64,000 nucleotides of DNA from Actinoplanes solisilvae (GCF_003999975.1 NZ_RJAC01000001.1:186001-250000), one strand, 5' to 3'; shown: positions 6,869 through 17,048, numbered from the stretch's first letter. Made by a program: numbers and translations. Notes: generated by a model from the letters alone, not told the origin.

Positions 6869-8837
6869 CGTTGGTCTCCACTTCGGTCCGCCGGTGGCAG
6901 TGCCCGGCCAGCCAGGCCGCGGCGTCGGCGGCGCCGTTGCCGAACGGCAGCTCGGCGCAGCGACGGCTGAGCGCCTCCCGGGCGGCCGGGTCGGCCAGCC
7001 GCTCCAGCGCCGCCGCGGCCTCGTCGTCGTCGGTCGCGCAGACGGCCACGCCGGCCGCCGCCGCGAAGCGCGCCCTGGTCAGCTCGTCGTCGACGCCGGC
7101 CGGGTCGGGCACGAAGACGGTCGGCACCCGGGCGCCGAGCAACTCGTGGAAGCTCGCGTAGTCGGCCCGGGACACGGCCAGCGTGACCCCGCCCAGCTCG
7201 TCCGGCCCGGCCTCGACCACGGTGAAGCCGGGCAGGCTGGCCTCGACGCCCCGGCACAGCAGGGTGTTCCCGCCCGAGCCGCGGCGGGGACGTTTCGTGG
7301 GCAGCTCGGTGATCGGGTCGACCGTGCTCACCCCGGCCCGCGCGGTCGTGGTCCAGCCCTCGTCGCCGGGGGCGGCGAACTCGCCCGGTTCGAGGATCCC
7401 GGCGAAGTGCGCGCCGCGGGCCGCCCATTCGCCGCCGGTGCCGCGACGCCACATCGCCGGGCGCAGCCAGAGCCAGCGCGGTCCGGGGCCGGCGACGATC
7501 GCAGCCGTGATCCCGTCGTGCGGCACCCCACCGACCAGCACTGCCCGCGGGGAGTAGAGCCCGATGAGGTGGCGCAGCCGGTCGCGCACGAAGCCGGTCC
7601 AGCGGTCGTCGGAGATGCCCAGGTCGGCGGCGGACGGGAGGTGTTCGGTGAGCAGGCCCGCGGCGTGCGCGTCGGCGAGCCCGGCCGAACCGGCGACGAC
7701 GACCGGCTCGAGATCGGCGGGCAGGTGGCGCGCGAGGGCGCGGAAGCGGGCGATGTCGTCGCCGACGAGCAGCACCCGGCGGGCCGGGCGAGCGCACCGT
7801 ACGGCGGTTCGCTGCGGGGGCGCGACGCCACGGATGAGCACGCCCAGCGACGCGAGGCGGGCGATGTGGGAGGCGCTGCCGAACTGCTCGGTCACGTAGT
7901 GGCGGGCGCGCGCGACCTGGGCCTCGTACGCGGGCCGGTCCTTGTGCCATCGCAGGACGAGATCACGGACGCCGGCCGGGTGCGTGTAGATCGCGGCCTC
8001 GGCGAAGACCGAACGGAAGTGCGGCCCGGCGATCACCGGCACGCCGCTCGCCATCGCTTCGAGGATCGTGCGCCCGAAGGCGTCCGTCCACGCCGGGTCG
8101 TGGAAGTAGACGAAGAAGTCGAGGGTCCCGAGGAACTCGCGGGGCGTCTCGGCGCCGAATTCGACGATCTCCCACGACGCCGGTTGCCGCCCGAGCCGCT
8201 GGACGCCGATCTCACCGCCGCCGAGGATGCGCACCCGCACGTCAGCGGAGTCGGGGTAGGCCTGCAACAGCTCGACCGGATCACGCGGCCACTTCACCGG
8301 GTCGGGCCGCCCGTGCCGCCCGATCACCGGCACCGTCCCGGGTGTCTGCCGCACGACCTGCCACTCCGCGACGTCGATGATCTCGTGCCAGTCGGTGTCG
8401 GGCAGCACCGCGCGCGGGGCCGCTCGCAACACGTTCTCGCGCACGCGGCCGCTGGTCGGCGCCCACACCACGTCGGGGCCGAAGTAGCGCTCGATCAGAA
8501 CGTCGTCCTCGGGCGGTTCGTCGGCCACGACGATCGTGTGCCCGGCTCGAACCCGCGGCGGCACGGCCGGCTCCCGGGTGAAGATGCGCGGCTGGCGGAT
8601 CAGCAGCACCTTCGCGGCGATCTCGGCGCCGTCGTCGTGGGCCAGGTCGGCCAGGCCGTCGCGCAGGCAGGCCACGATGCGGCTCTGGAACGGGCGGGCG
8701 TGCCGCAGGTGCGGCGACGGCACGTGGATGAGCACGGTGGTCAGTCCGGCGGCCGCCTGGGCGCGGACCTCGGCGACGATGCTCGCCGAGTTGCCGCCCG
8801 GATACCGCAGGTCGGACAGGATGGCGACGTCGTACAC
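6858..8837 (-). CDS. Two-module GT-B glycosyltransferase (GT4-like plus MurG/GT28-like)
   Basis: The product has 659 residues. Residues 1-165 form the N-lobe, opening with MYDVAILSDLRYPGGNSAS (Gly-rich loop). Residues 165-330 are the GT4-type C-lobe with VPVIGRHGRPDPVKWP, VRILGGGE, FGRTILEAMASGVPVIAGP and the conserved Glu of the donor site. Residues 340-659 hold a second GT-B unit (RRVLLVGDD, LLTEHLPS, GARVPTVFVPDP) like MurG or other GT28 proteins. It would use nucleotide sugars on the cytoplasmic side. The GTG start at 8837 faces the divergent 726-residue gene. It heads an operon that runs to 3175. It is the intact counterpart of the shortened protein at 877-2460; the exact sugar is not predictable. 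Confidence 0.8.
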   Translation of the reverse strand: MYDVAILSDLRYPGGNSASIVAEVRAQAAAGLTTVLIHVPSPHLRHARPFQSRIVACLRDGLADLAHDDGAEIAAKVLLIRQPRIFTREPAVPPRVRAGHTIVVADEPPEDDVLIERYFGPDVVWAPTSGRVRENVLRAAPRAVLPDTDWHEIIDVAEWQVVRQTPGTVPVIGRHGRPDPVKWPRDPVELLQAYPDSADVRVRILGGGEIGVQRLGRQPASWEIVEFGAETPREFLGTLDFFVYFHDPAWTDAFGRTILEAMASGVPVIAGPHFRSVFAEAAIYTHPAGVRDLVLRWHKDRPAYEAQVARARHYVTEQFGSASHIARLASLGVLIRGVAPPQRTAVRCARPARRVLLVGDDIARFRALARHLPADLEPVVVAGSAGLADAHAAGLLTEHLPSAADLGISDDRWTGFVRDRLRHLIGLYSPRAVLVGGVPHDGITAAIVAGPGPRWLWLRPAMWRRGTGGEWAARGAHFAGILEPGEFAAPGDEGWTTTARAGVSTVDPITELPTKRPRRGSGGNTLLCRGVEASLPGFTVVEAGPDELGGVTLAVSRADYASFHELLGARVPTVFVPDPAGVDDELTRARFAAAAGVAVCATDDDEAAAALERLADPAAREALSRRCAELPFGNGAADAAAWLAGHCHRRTEVETNGVR

Positions 8838-8886
8838 GGCTTGGTCAACGATCTCCCCCGACCGGGCGATACGGACAATTCACTTT

Positions 8887-8953
8887 GGTCGTTGATCTCC
8901 GGGGACGGCGGTCGTGATCTCCAGGGGCGGAGGTCGTTGATCTCCGGAGGTGG
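8887..8953. repeat. Three tandem direct repeats in the divergent promoter region
   Basis: Three units of 21-22 bases built on GGTCGTTGATCTCCGG lie at about 8887, 8910 and 8932, between the divergent starts at 8837 and 8973. The last unit also supplies purine-rich bases just upstream of the plus-strand start. Iterated sites at such a place could bind a regulator of both genes; this is inference. Confidence 0.7.
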
Positions 8954-8972
8954 CAAGAAGAAAGAGGCGACC

Positions 8973-11153
8973 ATGCGCGATTCCGCACCGCACCACCCGC
9001 TGGCCGTCGCGGCCCTGCAAGCCCGGTCGGTCGCCGCGCGCGAACCCCTGGCCCGAGAGGCGGCCGACCCGTGGGTGGCCGGCGAGCTGGCCCGGGTGAT
9101 CGCGCTGCAGAACCTGCGGGCCGACGACCAGGCCGACGCGCTGGCCATTCTCGACGGCCTGCACCAACGGGGCGAGATGACCGCGGAACACCAGGGCCTG
9201 CTGTGCCAATTGGCGTACGCCGCCGGTGATCGCGCCCGCGCTGAGGCGCTGCTCGCCGGGGCGCCGGAACCGGTGCGGACCGCGCTCACCGTCGACCTGG
9301 CCAACCCGTACGCGGGTGGCGACGGCCTCGGCTGGGATCTCGCCGCGCTGATCCCCGCGCCCTCGTTGAAGGTCCCCGACGGTCCCGGCGTCCCGTTCGA
9401 CCGGCTCACCACCGGACCCGTGCAGCGCCTCGGCCACCCCCGCCGGGTCACCTCGGTCGTCACCACCTGGCAGCCCGACCAGGCCCTGCTCACCTCGGTG
9501 CGCTCGCTCGTGGGGCAGAGCTGGACCAACCACGAGATCCTGATCGTCGACGACGCCTCGTCAGCCGAGTTCGACCCGCTGCTGCGCGCGGCAGTCGCCC
9601 TCGACCCTCGGGTTCGCCTGGTGCGCATGGTCACCCGCGGCGGGCCGTACGTGGCCCGCAACGCCGGGCTGGACGCCGCGACCGGTGACTTCGTGACCTT
9701 CCCGGACGCCGGGGGATGGTCGCACCCGCTGCGCCTGGAACGCCAGGTCGCTCCCCTGCTCGCCGACGACGCGCTCTTCGCCACGATCTCAACCGGCCTG
9801 CACGTCACGCCCCGCCTCGTGGTGACCCGCCCGGGCGTCCCGGCGGTGGACCGCGACCTCTCCTCGCTCCTGTTCCGGCGGACGGCCGCCCTGAACCGGG
9901 TCGGCCATTTCGACCCGATCCGCGCGGGTGCCGACATCGAGTACGTCGAGCGTGCTCAAGCAATGGGGCGGGCCGTCCATCACCTCGACGGCCCGCCCCT
10001 GACGCTGATGCGTGCCGTCGACGACCCGCCCGGCTGGATCGACCCCGCGCACCGCTCCTACCGCTCCGCGTTCCGGCACGAGCACGCCCACGCGAGAAAG
10101 AAGTTCACGGCGCCCCGTCGCCTGCGGGGAGAGACCGGGGCCAAGGCGTACGACGTCGTGCTCGCCGGCGACTGGACGACGGCGGGCGGTTACGCGACCG
10201 CCGGGATCGGCCGGCTCCGCGCCCTGACCGCCCGCCGTCAGCGAGCCGCCCTGCTGCACCTGGACGAGCTGGCCAATCTGCACGACGGCCCGCGCGACCT
10301 CGACCCGGCCGTGCAGGAACTGATCAACCGCGGCGAGCTGACCCAGGTCGAGCTCACCGACGACGTGCGGGCACGGCTGGTGGTGGCCCGATCGGCGCGC
10401 GTGCTCGAACACGCGCCCGACCTGCCCAGCGGCGTCCGCGCCCAGCGAGTGATCATCGAGGATGCGACCGTCGTCCCGGCCGCCGCGGCTGCGGCCCGCC
10501 GGTTGTTCGGCCACCAGCCGCTGTGGGCTCCGGCCGGCGCCGACGGCCGGCGACTGCTCGACCGGGCGGCCGACGTCGCGGTGGCGAAGCTCGACCTGCC
10601 CAGCACCCTCGACGCGGCCCAGTGGCGGCTCGACCGGCGCGGCCCGCGCGCCGACCGGCCGGTGGTCGGCCGCCGATGCCGGGGCGGGCGCATCGAGTGG
10701 CGCCGCCTGCGCGACGAGCTGCCCGACTCGGCCCGGGTGGACGTGCGCCTGCTCGACGCGGGCGGCACCGCGGACGGCGCGTTCGGCCGGTTCGGGCCGC
10801 CCCGCAGCTGGCTCGTCTACGGTCCCGGCGACGTCAGCCTGCGCTCGTTCCTCGGCCAGATCGACTTCTACCTGCACCTGCCGCCCGACGACGAGCCGGC
10901 CGACCCGGCACCGGACGTGCTGACCGCTCTCGCCGCGGGCTGCGTCGCCGTGCTGCCCTACCGCTACGCGTCCGCGTTCGGCGAGGCCGCGATCTACTGC
11001 GCGCCCGACGAGGTGCCCGACACGGTCGGCCGCCTGCACGCCGACCGCCGGGCGCTGCGCGACCAGGGCGCTCGCGGGGCCGACTTCGTGCGCCGTCACC
11101 ACGCCCACGAGCTCTACGCCGAGCGCGTCGCCCGATTGGCTACCCAAGGGTGA
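8973..11153 (+). CDS. GT2+GT4 fusion protein with degenerate active sites
   Basis: The product has 726 residues, starting at the ATG at 8973 behind AAAGAGG. Residues 1-125 are helical and TPR-like. Residues 150-370 are a GT2 domain (SVVTTWQPDQALLTSV, EILIVDDASS). Residues 390-520 form a GT-B N-lobe-like part (AYDVVLAGDW) and residues 600-726 a GT4-like C-lobe (FLGQIDFYLHLPP). Its 829-residue paralog has QDSDDW at the metal site; here residues 245-248 read DAGG. The Glu of the GT4 lobe (ALEAAAAG in the paralog) is Thr at residue 651 (VLTALAAG). Both transferase sites therefore look dead. The frame is open far upstream, but that part is antisense to the GT-B gene. It stands alone on the plus strand. 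Confidence 0.8.
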   Translation: MRDSAPHHPLAVAALQARSVAAREPLAREAADPWVAGELARVIALQNLRADDQADALAILDGLHQRGEMTAEHQGLLCQLAYAAGDRARAEALLAGAPEPVRTALTVDLANPYAGGDGLGWDLAALIPAPSLKVPDGPGVPFDRLTTGPVQRLGHPRRVTSVVTTWQPDQALLTSVRSLVGQSWTNHEILIVDDASSAEFDPLLRAAVALDPRVRLVRMVTRGGPYVARNAGLDAATGDFVTFPDAGGWSHPLRLERQVAPLLADDALFATISTGLHVTPRLVVTRPGVPAVDRDLSSLLFRRTAALNRVGHFDPIRAGADIEYVERAQAMGRAVHHLDGPPLTLMRAVDDPPGWIDPAHRSYRSAFRHEHAHARKKFTAPRRLRGETGAKAYDVVLAGDWTTAGGYATAGIGRLRALTARRQRAALLHLDELANLHDGPRDLDPAVQELINRGELTQVELTDDVRARLVVARSARVLEHAPDLPSGVRAQRVIIEDATVVPAAAAAARRLFGHQPLWAPAGADGRRLLDRAADVAVAKLDLPSTLDAAQWRLDRRGPRADRPVVGRRCRGGRIEWRRLRDELPDSARVDVRLLDAGGTADGAFGRFGPPRSWLVYGPGDVSLRSFLGQIDFYLHLPPDDEPADPAPDVLTALAAGCVAVLPYRYASAFGEAAIYCAPDEVPDTVGRLHADRRALRDQGARGADFVRRHHAHELYAERVARLATQG

Positions 11154-11275
11154 CCGATCGGCACCCGGGCGGATCGTCAACCCGGCCCGCTCGCGACCGA
11201 TTACTGGGGGTACAAGACGAACAGAGACTCGGGACGGCCCCCGCCGATCCCGCACGCGGGCCCCCTCCCGCGTAC

Positions 11276-11309
11276 TGCTACCCCGCCGTTCCCCCACGGT
11301 GGGGTAGCA
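11276..11309. terminator. Stem-loop between convergent genes
   Basis: TGCTACCCC (11276-11284) pairs with GGGGTAGCA (11301-11309), and an inner CCGT/ACGG pairing extends the stem. It lies between the plus-strand 726-residue GT gene and the end of the minus-strand methyltransferase gene and covers the last codons and stop of the latter. There is no clear T-run, so a shared, U-tract-poor terminator is only likely. Confidence 0.5.
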
Positions 11310-12285
11310 GTATTTCTCCCTGAGGGTGGGTCAGGACGGTCCAGCGGCCGGGCAGGCGCCGCCGGGCGGTGAGCCCGAACCCGCCGCCCTGCCGGGGCGC
11401 GACCCGCGTGGGCTCGTCGTCGACCACCACGGCCGCTCCGGGGGCCAGCCGACGGCCGAGCACGTGCAGCGCGGGGGCCAGCGGATCCGGGCCGTCGGGC
11501 GCGATCGAGCCGTCGACGAGCAGCAGGTCTATGTCCTTGAGGTCTTCGAGGGCGTCCACGTCGTACCAGTCGACCGTCCGTCCGTCGACCGCCAGCTCGG
11601 CCAGCCCGACGTGGCGTACCTCGACCGCGGTCAGGCCGTGCTCGGCGAGCAGCGTCCGGAACAGGACGGCGCGGTCGGCGTCGTGGTCGAGCGCGACCAG
11701 CCGACCACCGCCACGCTCGATCGCGTAGCCGAGCCACACCGTCGACGGCCCGCTGCCCAGCGCGACCGTCAGCGCCGGCCGGCGTTCGCGCGCGACGTGC
11801 ACGAGGCCGAGAAGGTCGGTCGGGGCGCCGGACGGCATCGGCGCGCGTGGCACGACCGTGCGGAAGAGCTGGAACATCGCCTCGATCTCGCGGGCCTGGT
11901 CGCGCAGCAGCAGCTCGGCGCCGCGGCCGGTGAGGCGCTCGGCCCGGGTCACGGTCTCGACGAGCTCCTGGTGGCGGTCGCCCGCGGCGAGCCGTTCCTT
12001 CTCCACCGCGGCGATCACCCGGCGCTGCAACTGGTCGATCGTGCCGCGCAGGTCGCGTACGGCCTCCTGGGTCGAGCGCTGCACCCCGCCGATGCGGCGC
12101 GACAGGTGGATCACCCCGGCCGACACGGCGATCAGCAGCAGCGCGCCGACGATCGAGGAGACCGCGACCCCCGCGGCCACCAGCACCGCCATCACGACGC
12201 CGGCGACCTGCCGGCGCGACAGCCGGCGCAAACGCCGGGCGAACCTGATCAGCCTGGCCCTGATGATGTCGTTGGTCCGCCGCAC
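11278..12285 (-). CDS. Membrane-anchored class I methyltransferase
   Basis: The product has 335 residues with a GTG start at 12285 preceded by GGAG; it overlaps the upstream GT gene by 37 bases. Residues 10-60 hold a basic start and two hydrophobic segments (VVMAVLVAAGVAVSS, ALLLIAVSAGVI). Residues 65-145 are a coiled coil. Residues 170-320 are the catalytic fold, with LTVALGSGPSTVWLGYAIE as the SAM loop, LVALDHDADR as the ribose-binding acid, IDLLLVDGS after strand 4, and VVVDDEP. It could O-methylate a sugar of the envelope glycan while held at the membrane by its N-terminus. The paralog at 3175-3993 has lost several of these residues. Substrate unknown. Confidence 0.8.
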   Translation of the reverse strand: MRRTNDIIRARLIRFARRLRRLSRRQVAGVVMAVLVAAGVAVSSIVGALLLIAVSAGVIHLSRRIGGVQRSTQEAVRDLRGTIDQLQRRVIAAVEKERLAAGDRHQELVETVTRAERLTGRGAELLLRDQAREIEAMFQLFRTVVPRAPMPSGAPTDLLGLVHVARERRPALTVALGSGPSTVWLGYAIERGGGRLVALDHDADRAVLFRTLLAEHGLTAVEVRHVGLAELAVDGRTVDWYDVDALEDLKDIDLLLVDGSIAPDGPDPLAPALHVLGRRLAPGAAVVVDDEPTRVAPRQGGGFGLTARRRLPGRWTVLTHPQGEILLPHRGGTAG

Positions 12286-14738
12286 ACCGAGGTCAACTCC
12301 GACGCGACCCTGTCCGTTACGCCGATCGTCAGCAATGCCGGCAACAACGTGGCGATCCGGTCGACGAACCGGGCCGGGTCGCAGGCGGCGGCGACCGCCT
12401 GGCGGGCCCGGTTGCTCTGCGCGGCGTAGAGCGTGGGATCGGCCCGATAGCGCGCGATCAGCGGCCCGGCCTCGCTGCGGGTGCAATAGACCGCCGCGTC
12501 GCCGTAGTACGGGCGGAAGCGCGGGGGTGTCAGCACGACACAGCCCGCCGCCGCGGCCTCCAGCGCGGGCCGCGACGACCACTCGGCCGCCTGCACGGGC
12601 GGGAAGTGCAGATAGAAGTCGAGCTGGTGCAGGAACGGGCGCGGTTCGAGGTCGGCGGCCTGATAGGCGAGCCACGACGCCTCGACCTCCACCTCGAACG
12701 CGCCGACCGGCCGGTCGGGCAGCCGCACCCGCACGTCGGACTCGGGCAGCCGCCGGCAGACCGCGAGGATGTCGGCCGCGTCGGGCGGCCAGTTCGCCGC
12801 GTCGCAGAGGTCGGTGCCGACGACGGCCGAGGCGCCCGTGCGGTCGGCGACCCAGCCGGCGGGGGCGAGGGCGACCGGCAGATCTTCCGGGTCCAGGTTC
12901 CCGGCCGTACGCAGACAGGACCGCACTCCCTCGTCCGGCGCGACCCACAGCGGGTCGGCGCCGAAGAGCCGCCGTACGGCTTCGGTGCACGTCGGCGGCT
13001 CGTAGCGGCGGTCGCTGCCGTCGGCCCGCACCGGCGCGCGGTCGGCGACGACGATCGCGCGCGTAGCCCGTACGCCGCTGGTCTGTCCTCCGGTGAATTG
13101 AAGAACCGCCGCTTGACGCACCACCACCAGCGCCGCCTCGACCCGGTCCTCCATCGCGATCCGGTCGATCACACCGTCGTTGACCAGGTCCTGCACCAGC
13201 CCCGCGAACGGCACCCGCCGCATCTGGATCGCCCGATACGAGTCGAGATGCAGCACCGCCACCCGCAACCCGGCCCCGGCCAGCGCCTTCAGTTCGTCCA
13301 GCGCACCCCGCTGCGCACTCTCCAGGAACCGCCAGTCGGCCACCATCACGACGTCGTACGCCCTCCCGCGCGCGACGCCGAGCAGGTGGTCGGGCGCCGG
13401 GAAGGGCCGGTCCGCCCCGTCCGCCGGCCGGTAGGCGCTCGCCCGCCGTCCCGCGATCCGCTGATGCTGCCGCTGATAGGCCGACATGTAGGCGGTCCGC
13501 GCCGGGTGCATCCAGTGCGCCCGGATCTCGGCCCGCGACAGCGACCCCGCCGACAACCGGATCAGCGCGAGCGGCGACCCGGAGACGTGCAGCACCCGCC
13601 CGGCCCCGAACGCGGCCTGGATCCGTCCGATGTACTCGGAGTCGGCCGCCTTGCGCAGCCGATCGAAGTAGCCCACGGTCCGCAGCACCGGCCCGCGGCG
13701 CAGCATCAGCGACGACGGGTTGAACCGATCGCCGCGCACCCCCGGCCGGGTGCACATCAGCTGATCGGTGACGGCCAGCCCGTCCGAGGTCGTGGCGACC
13801 AGCCGCCGGTCCTCGATCAGCGGCCGCACCTGCCGCTCGATCCGCAGCGGGTGGGACCAGTCATCGGAATCCTGGAAGGTCGCGAACTCGCCGCCGGCCG
13901 CGTCGAGACCGGCGTTGCGGGCCGCGTAGGTCCCGGCGTTGACCGGCAGCTTGACGAGCCGGATCCGGTCGCCCAGCGCGACCGCCTCGGCCAGAATCGC
14001 GTCGAACTCCGGCGGCGAGGCGTCATCCACAATGATCACTTCGGTGTTCGCCCAGCTCTGGGCCAGGATCGAGCGCACCGCGGTGATCAGCCCTCGATCG
14101 GGCCGGAAGGCGGTCACCACCACCGAGACCCGATGCGGTCCGTCCACGCGCTCGGCCTCGGCGGCCGTCAGCCGGTCGAAAGGCACGCCGTCGCCCTCGG
14201 TCACCTGCGGGCCCGGCATCAGCCGCTGAAAAGCCTCGAGCCAGGGCCCGTACGGCTGGGTCGCCACGAACGGATTGAGCAGGTCGGCCCGCAGTCCGGC
14301 GCGGGCCGCCTCCCCGATCCGCAGGTAGCGGCGCATCAGCTTGCGGGCCCGTTCCGGGCTCTCGTAGGCGAGCGCGAGCTGCGCGTGCAGCGCCTGATTG
14401 GCCGGCGACAGGGCGCGAGCCCCGCACACCCGGCGGGTCAGCTCGAAGAGCGCGAGCGCGTCGTCGCGATCGGTCGGCAGCAACTCCTGCAGCGCGAGGC
14501 TGTGGGCCAGCGCGGCGACCAGGCCGGGATCGATCCCGCGACGCAGCCGGCGCAACCACCGGCGGTCCCCGGCCCGGGCCGCCTCGAGCAGCCGGTCGAG
14601 GGTGCCGTGCTCACCGAGCGCGGCCCGGGCCAGCAGTACGCGGGCGTCGAGCGAGCGGTTGCGGGAGGCGGTGGCGGTCATCGCGAGCCGGAACCGGGAA
14701 CCAGCCGCGGTGATGTGATCGTCGAGCAGGGCCTGCAT
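12249..14738 (-). CDS. GT2+GT4 fusion glycosyltransferase (intact copy)
   Basis: The product has 829 residues from the ATG at 14738. An N-terminal helical region (about 1-180) has TPR-like phrases (NQALHAQLALAYESPERARK). The GT2 domain follows (RVSVVVTAFRPDRG at about 204, EVIIVDDASPPEFD, and QDSDDW at 289-294 as the metal-binding DxD). Next come an AYDVVMVADWRF lobe and a GT4-like C-lobe (FLHQLDFYLHFPP and RPALEAAAAGCVV with the conserved Glu). Two transferase units in one chain suggest transfer of two successive sugars. It lies 43 bases after glnD on the same strand, so it may be read from the nitrogen operon, and it overlaps the methyltransferase gene. Its plus-strand paralog is degenerate. 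Confidence 0.85.
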   Translation of the reverse strand: MQALLDDHITAAGSRFRLAMTATASRNRSLDARVLLARAALGEHGTLDRLLEAARAGDRRWLRRLRRGIDPGLVAALAHSLALQELLPTDRDDALALFELTRRVCGARALSPANQALHAQLALAYESPERARKLMRRYLRIGEAARAGLRADLLNPFVATQPYGPWLEAFQRLMPGPQVTEGDGVPFDRLTAAEAERVDGPHRVSVVVTAFRPDRGLITAVRSILAQSWANTEVIIVDDASPPEFDAILAEAVALGDRIRLVKLPVNAGTYAARNAGLDAAGGEFATFQDSDDWSHPLRIERQVRPLIEDRRLVATTSDGLAVTDQLMCTRPGVRGDRFNPSSLMLRRGPVLRTVGYFDRLRKAADSEYIGRIQAAFGAGRVLHVSGSPLALIRLSAGSLSRAEIRAHWMHPARTAYMSAYQRQHQRIAGRRASAYRPADGADRPFPAPDHLLGVARGRAYDVVMVADWRFLESAQRGALDELKALAGAGLRVAVLHLDSYRAIQMRRVPFAGLVQDLVNDGVIDRIAMEDRVEAALVVVRQAAVLQFTGGQTSGVRATRAIVVADRAPVRADGSDRRYEPPTCTEAVRRLFGADPLWVAPDEGVRSCLRTAGNLDPEDLPVALAPAGWVADRTGASAVVGTDLCDAANWPPDAADILAVCRRLPESDVRVRLPDRPVGAFEVEVEASWLAYQAADLEPRPFLHQLDFYLHFPPVQAAEWSSRPALEAAAAGCVVLTPPRFRPYYGDAAVYCTRSEAGPLIARYRADPTLYAAQSNRARQAVAAACDPARFVDRIATLLPALLTIGVTDRVASELTSVCGGPTTSSGPG

Positions 14739-14781
14739 GCCCCGGCTAACGTGCCCCGGGCGGCCGCAGTGACGACGATCT

Positions 14782-17048
14782 TCAGACGGCGGCGAGCACC
14801 GCGGCGGTGACCAGCATCCGGGCGTCCGCGTCGGCCCACGGCCCGACCAGGTAGAACGCGTCGACCACGTCACCGCCCAGGGTGGAGATGCGGGCCGCGC
14901 GCACCTCGGCGCCGGCCTCGTCGAGCGCGGTCGCCACCCGATAGAGCAGGCCCGGCGAGTCGGCCGCGCGCAGCTCCAGCACGGCGGCGCCGGTCGCCTC
15001 GCCGCGCTGCCAGACCACACGCGGTTTCGCCGTCCCGCCGCGCGCGCTCATCGCCCGCGCCCGCACCCGCTGGGTCACCGAGATGTCCCCGGCGGCGACA
15101 CGGCGCAGGTCGGCGGCGAGGGCGAACGGGTCGTACGGGGTGCCGTAGCGCGGCTGGGTGAAGAACTCGACGATGGCCCGGCCGTCGACCGTGCTCGCGT
15201 TCGCCCCGACGACGTCGAGCCGGTGCATGGCCAGGCAGGCGGCGACGGCGGCGAGAAGCCCCCGGCGGTCAGCCGCGGCCACCGCGAGCCGGTCGCCGTC
15301 GAGGTGGACGGCGGGCAGGTCGCCCTGCAACAGCTCGGGGTCGGGCGCGGGCGGCGCCGGCAGCTCGCCGGTGTCGAGCGCGGTGTGCACCCGGCCGACC
15401 AGCTCGGCCATGAGCCGGCCCTTCCAGTCCGACCAGGCGGCCGGGCCGGTGGCGTGCGAGTCGGCCCGGGCCAGCGCGTGCAGCAGGTCGAGGGTGGTGC
15501 TGTCGCCGACCGTCTCGGCCACGCTCGAGATGGTGACCGGGTCGCTCAAATCGCGGCGGGTGGCCACGTCGGGCAGCAGCAGGTGCAGCCGCACCATCTT
15601 CTCGATCGTGGCCACGTCGGCGGGCGGCAGGCCGATCCGGGCGGCGATGGCGGCGGCGATCGGGGCGCCGACGATGCTGTGGTCGCCGGGCAGGCCCTTG
15701 CCGACGTCGTGCAGGAAGGCGCCGAGCAGCAGCAGGTCGGGCCGTTCGACCTCGCGGGTGTAGGCGGTGGCCTCGTACGCGGCCTGCACGAGATGGCGGT
15801 CGAGCGTGAACCGGTGGATCGGGTGGTGCTGGGGCAGGCTGCGCAGCCGGGCCCACTCGGGCAGCCACGCGTCGATCAGCCCGTAGCGGTCGCACGCCTC
15901 CCAGGTCGGCAGCAGGCCGGGCCCCGAGCCGAGCAGCGAGATCAGCGCGGCCCGGGCGGCCGGTGGCCAGGGCGCGGGCAGCGGCGGGCAGAACGAGGCC
16001 AGCCATTCGCTGGTGGCGCGGGCGATCGGCAGGCGTACGGTGGCCGCCGCGGCGGCGACGCGCAGCGAGAGACTGGGGTCGGGCACCGGGCCGATGGCGG
16101 TGCGGGCGAGAACCAGTTCGCCGTCCTGCTCGACCACGTCCCGCGCGACCGGCCGGCGGGTCGGCGCGCCACCGGGCACCCCGCGCCGGCGTCCGCTGCG
16201 CAACCGGTCGGCAGCCCGCCACGCGTCGTCAAGAGCATGAGCGACCGTACGGGCATCGCCCGCGACCCGCCGCAGCAAAGCGTCCCCGTCGTCGAGGTCG
16301 AGCAGCTCGGCCACGGCCTTGCGTTCCTGGGCCACGAGCCGGTCGACCCGGCGTCCCACGGCCAGGTGCAGCGCGTCGCGGGTGTCGAGCAGCCGCAGGC
16401 TCGCCGCACGAACAGCCGGGCGCATCGTGTCGGCCACCCCCGCGCGCCCGATCGCGCGCAGCAGGGTCACGTCACGCAGCCCGCCCGCGGCCTCCTTGAG
16501 ATCGCCCTCGAGCAGGAACGCGAGCTCGCCGTGGCTCGCCCAGCGGGTGGCCGTGAGCTCCTTGAGCTGGGGCAGCAGGCGCACCGCGGTGCGCCGCCAC
16601 TGATCACCGGCCGCCGCGACGAGTTCGCCGCTCAGGGTCGCGTCGCCGGCCACGTGGCGGGCGTCGAGCAGACCGAGGGAGACCTTGACGTCGTCGTGCG
16701 CGACCGACAGCGCCTCCGGCAGCGTGCGCACGGAGTGGTCGAGGCCGAGCCGGGCGTCCCAGATCGGATACCAGAGGGAGGCGGCGATCCGGTCGATGCC
16801 GGCCGCGCCGTTGTGCAGCAGTACGAGGTCGAGATCGCTGTAGGGGGCGCAGTCGCGCCGGCCCAGCCCGCCCACCGCGACCAGGCTGACGCCGGGCAGG
16901 TGGGCGGGGAACAACTGCCGCAGCCACGCGTCGAGCGCCGCGGCCCGATTCTCGCGGGCGGCGGCGCCGAGGTGTTCGCGGAGCTTGTCCAGCGAACCGC
17001 CGACCGGCACCTGGGGCGGGGCCGGCGGCTCACTGGACGTGGTTGCCA

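Noticed and set aside
6747..8972. Open plus-strand frame running into the 726-residue GT gene
   Set aside because: It is antisense to the GT-B gene and is rich in Arg/Gly/Pro without any domain. The true start at 8973 has a ribosome site.
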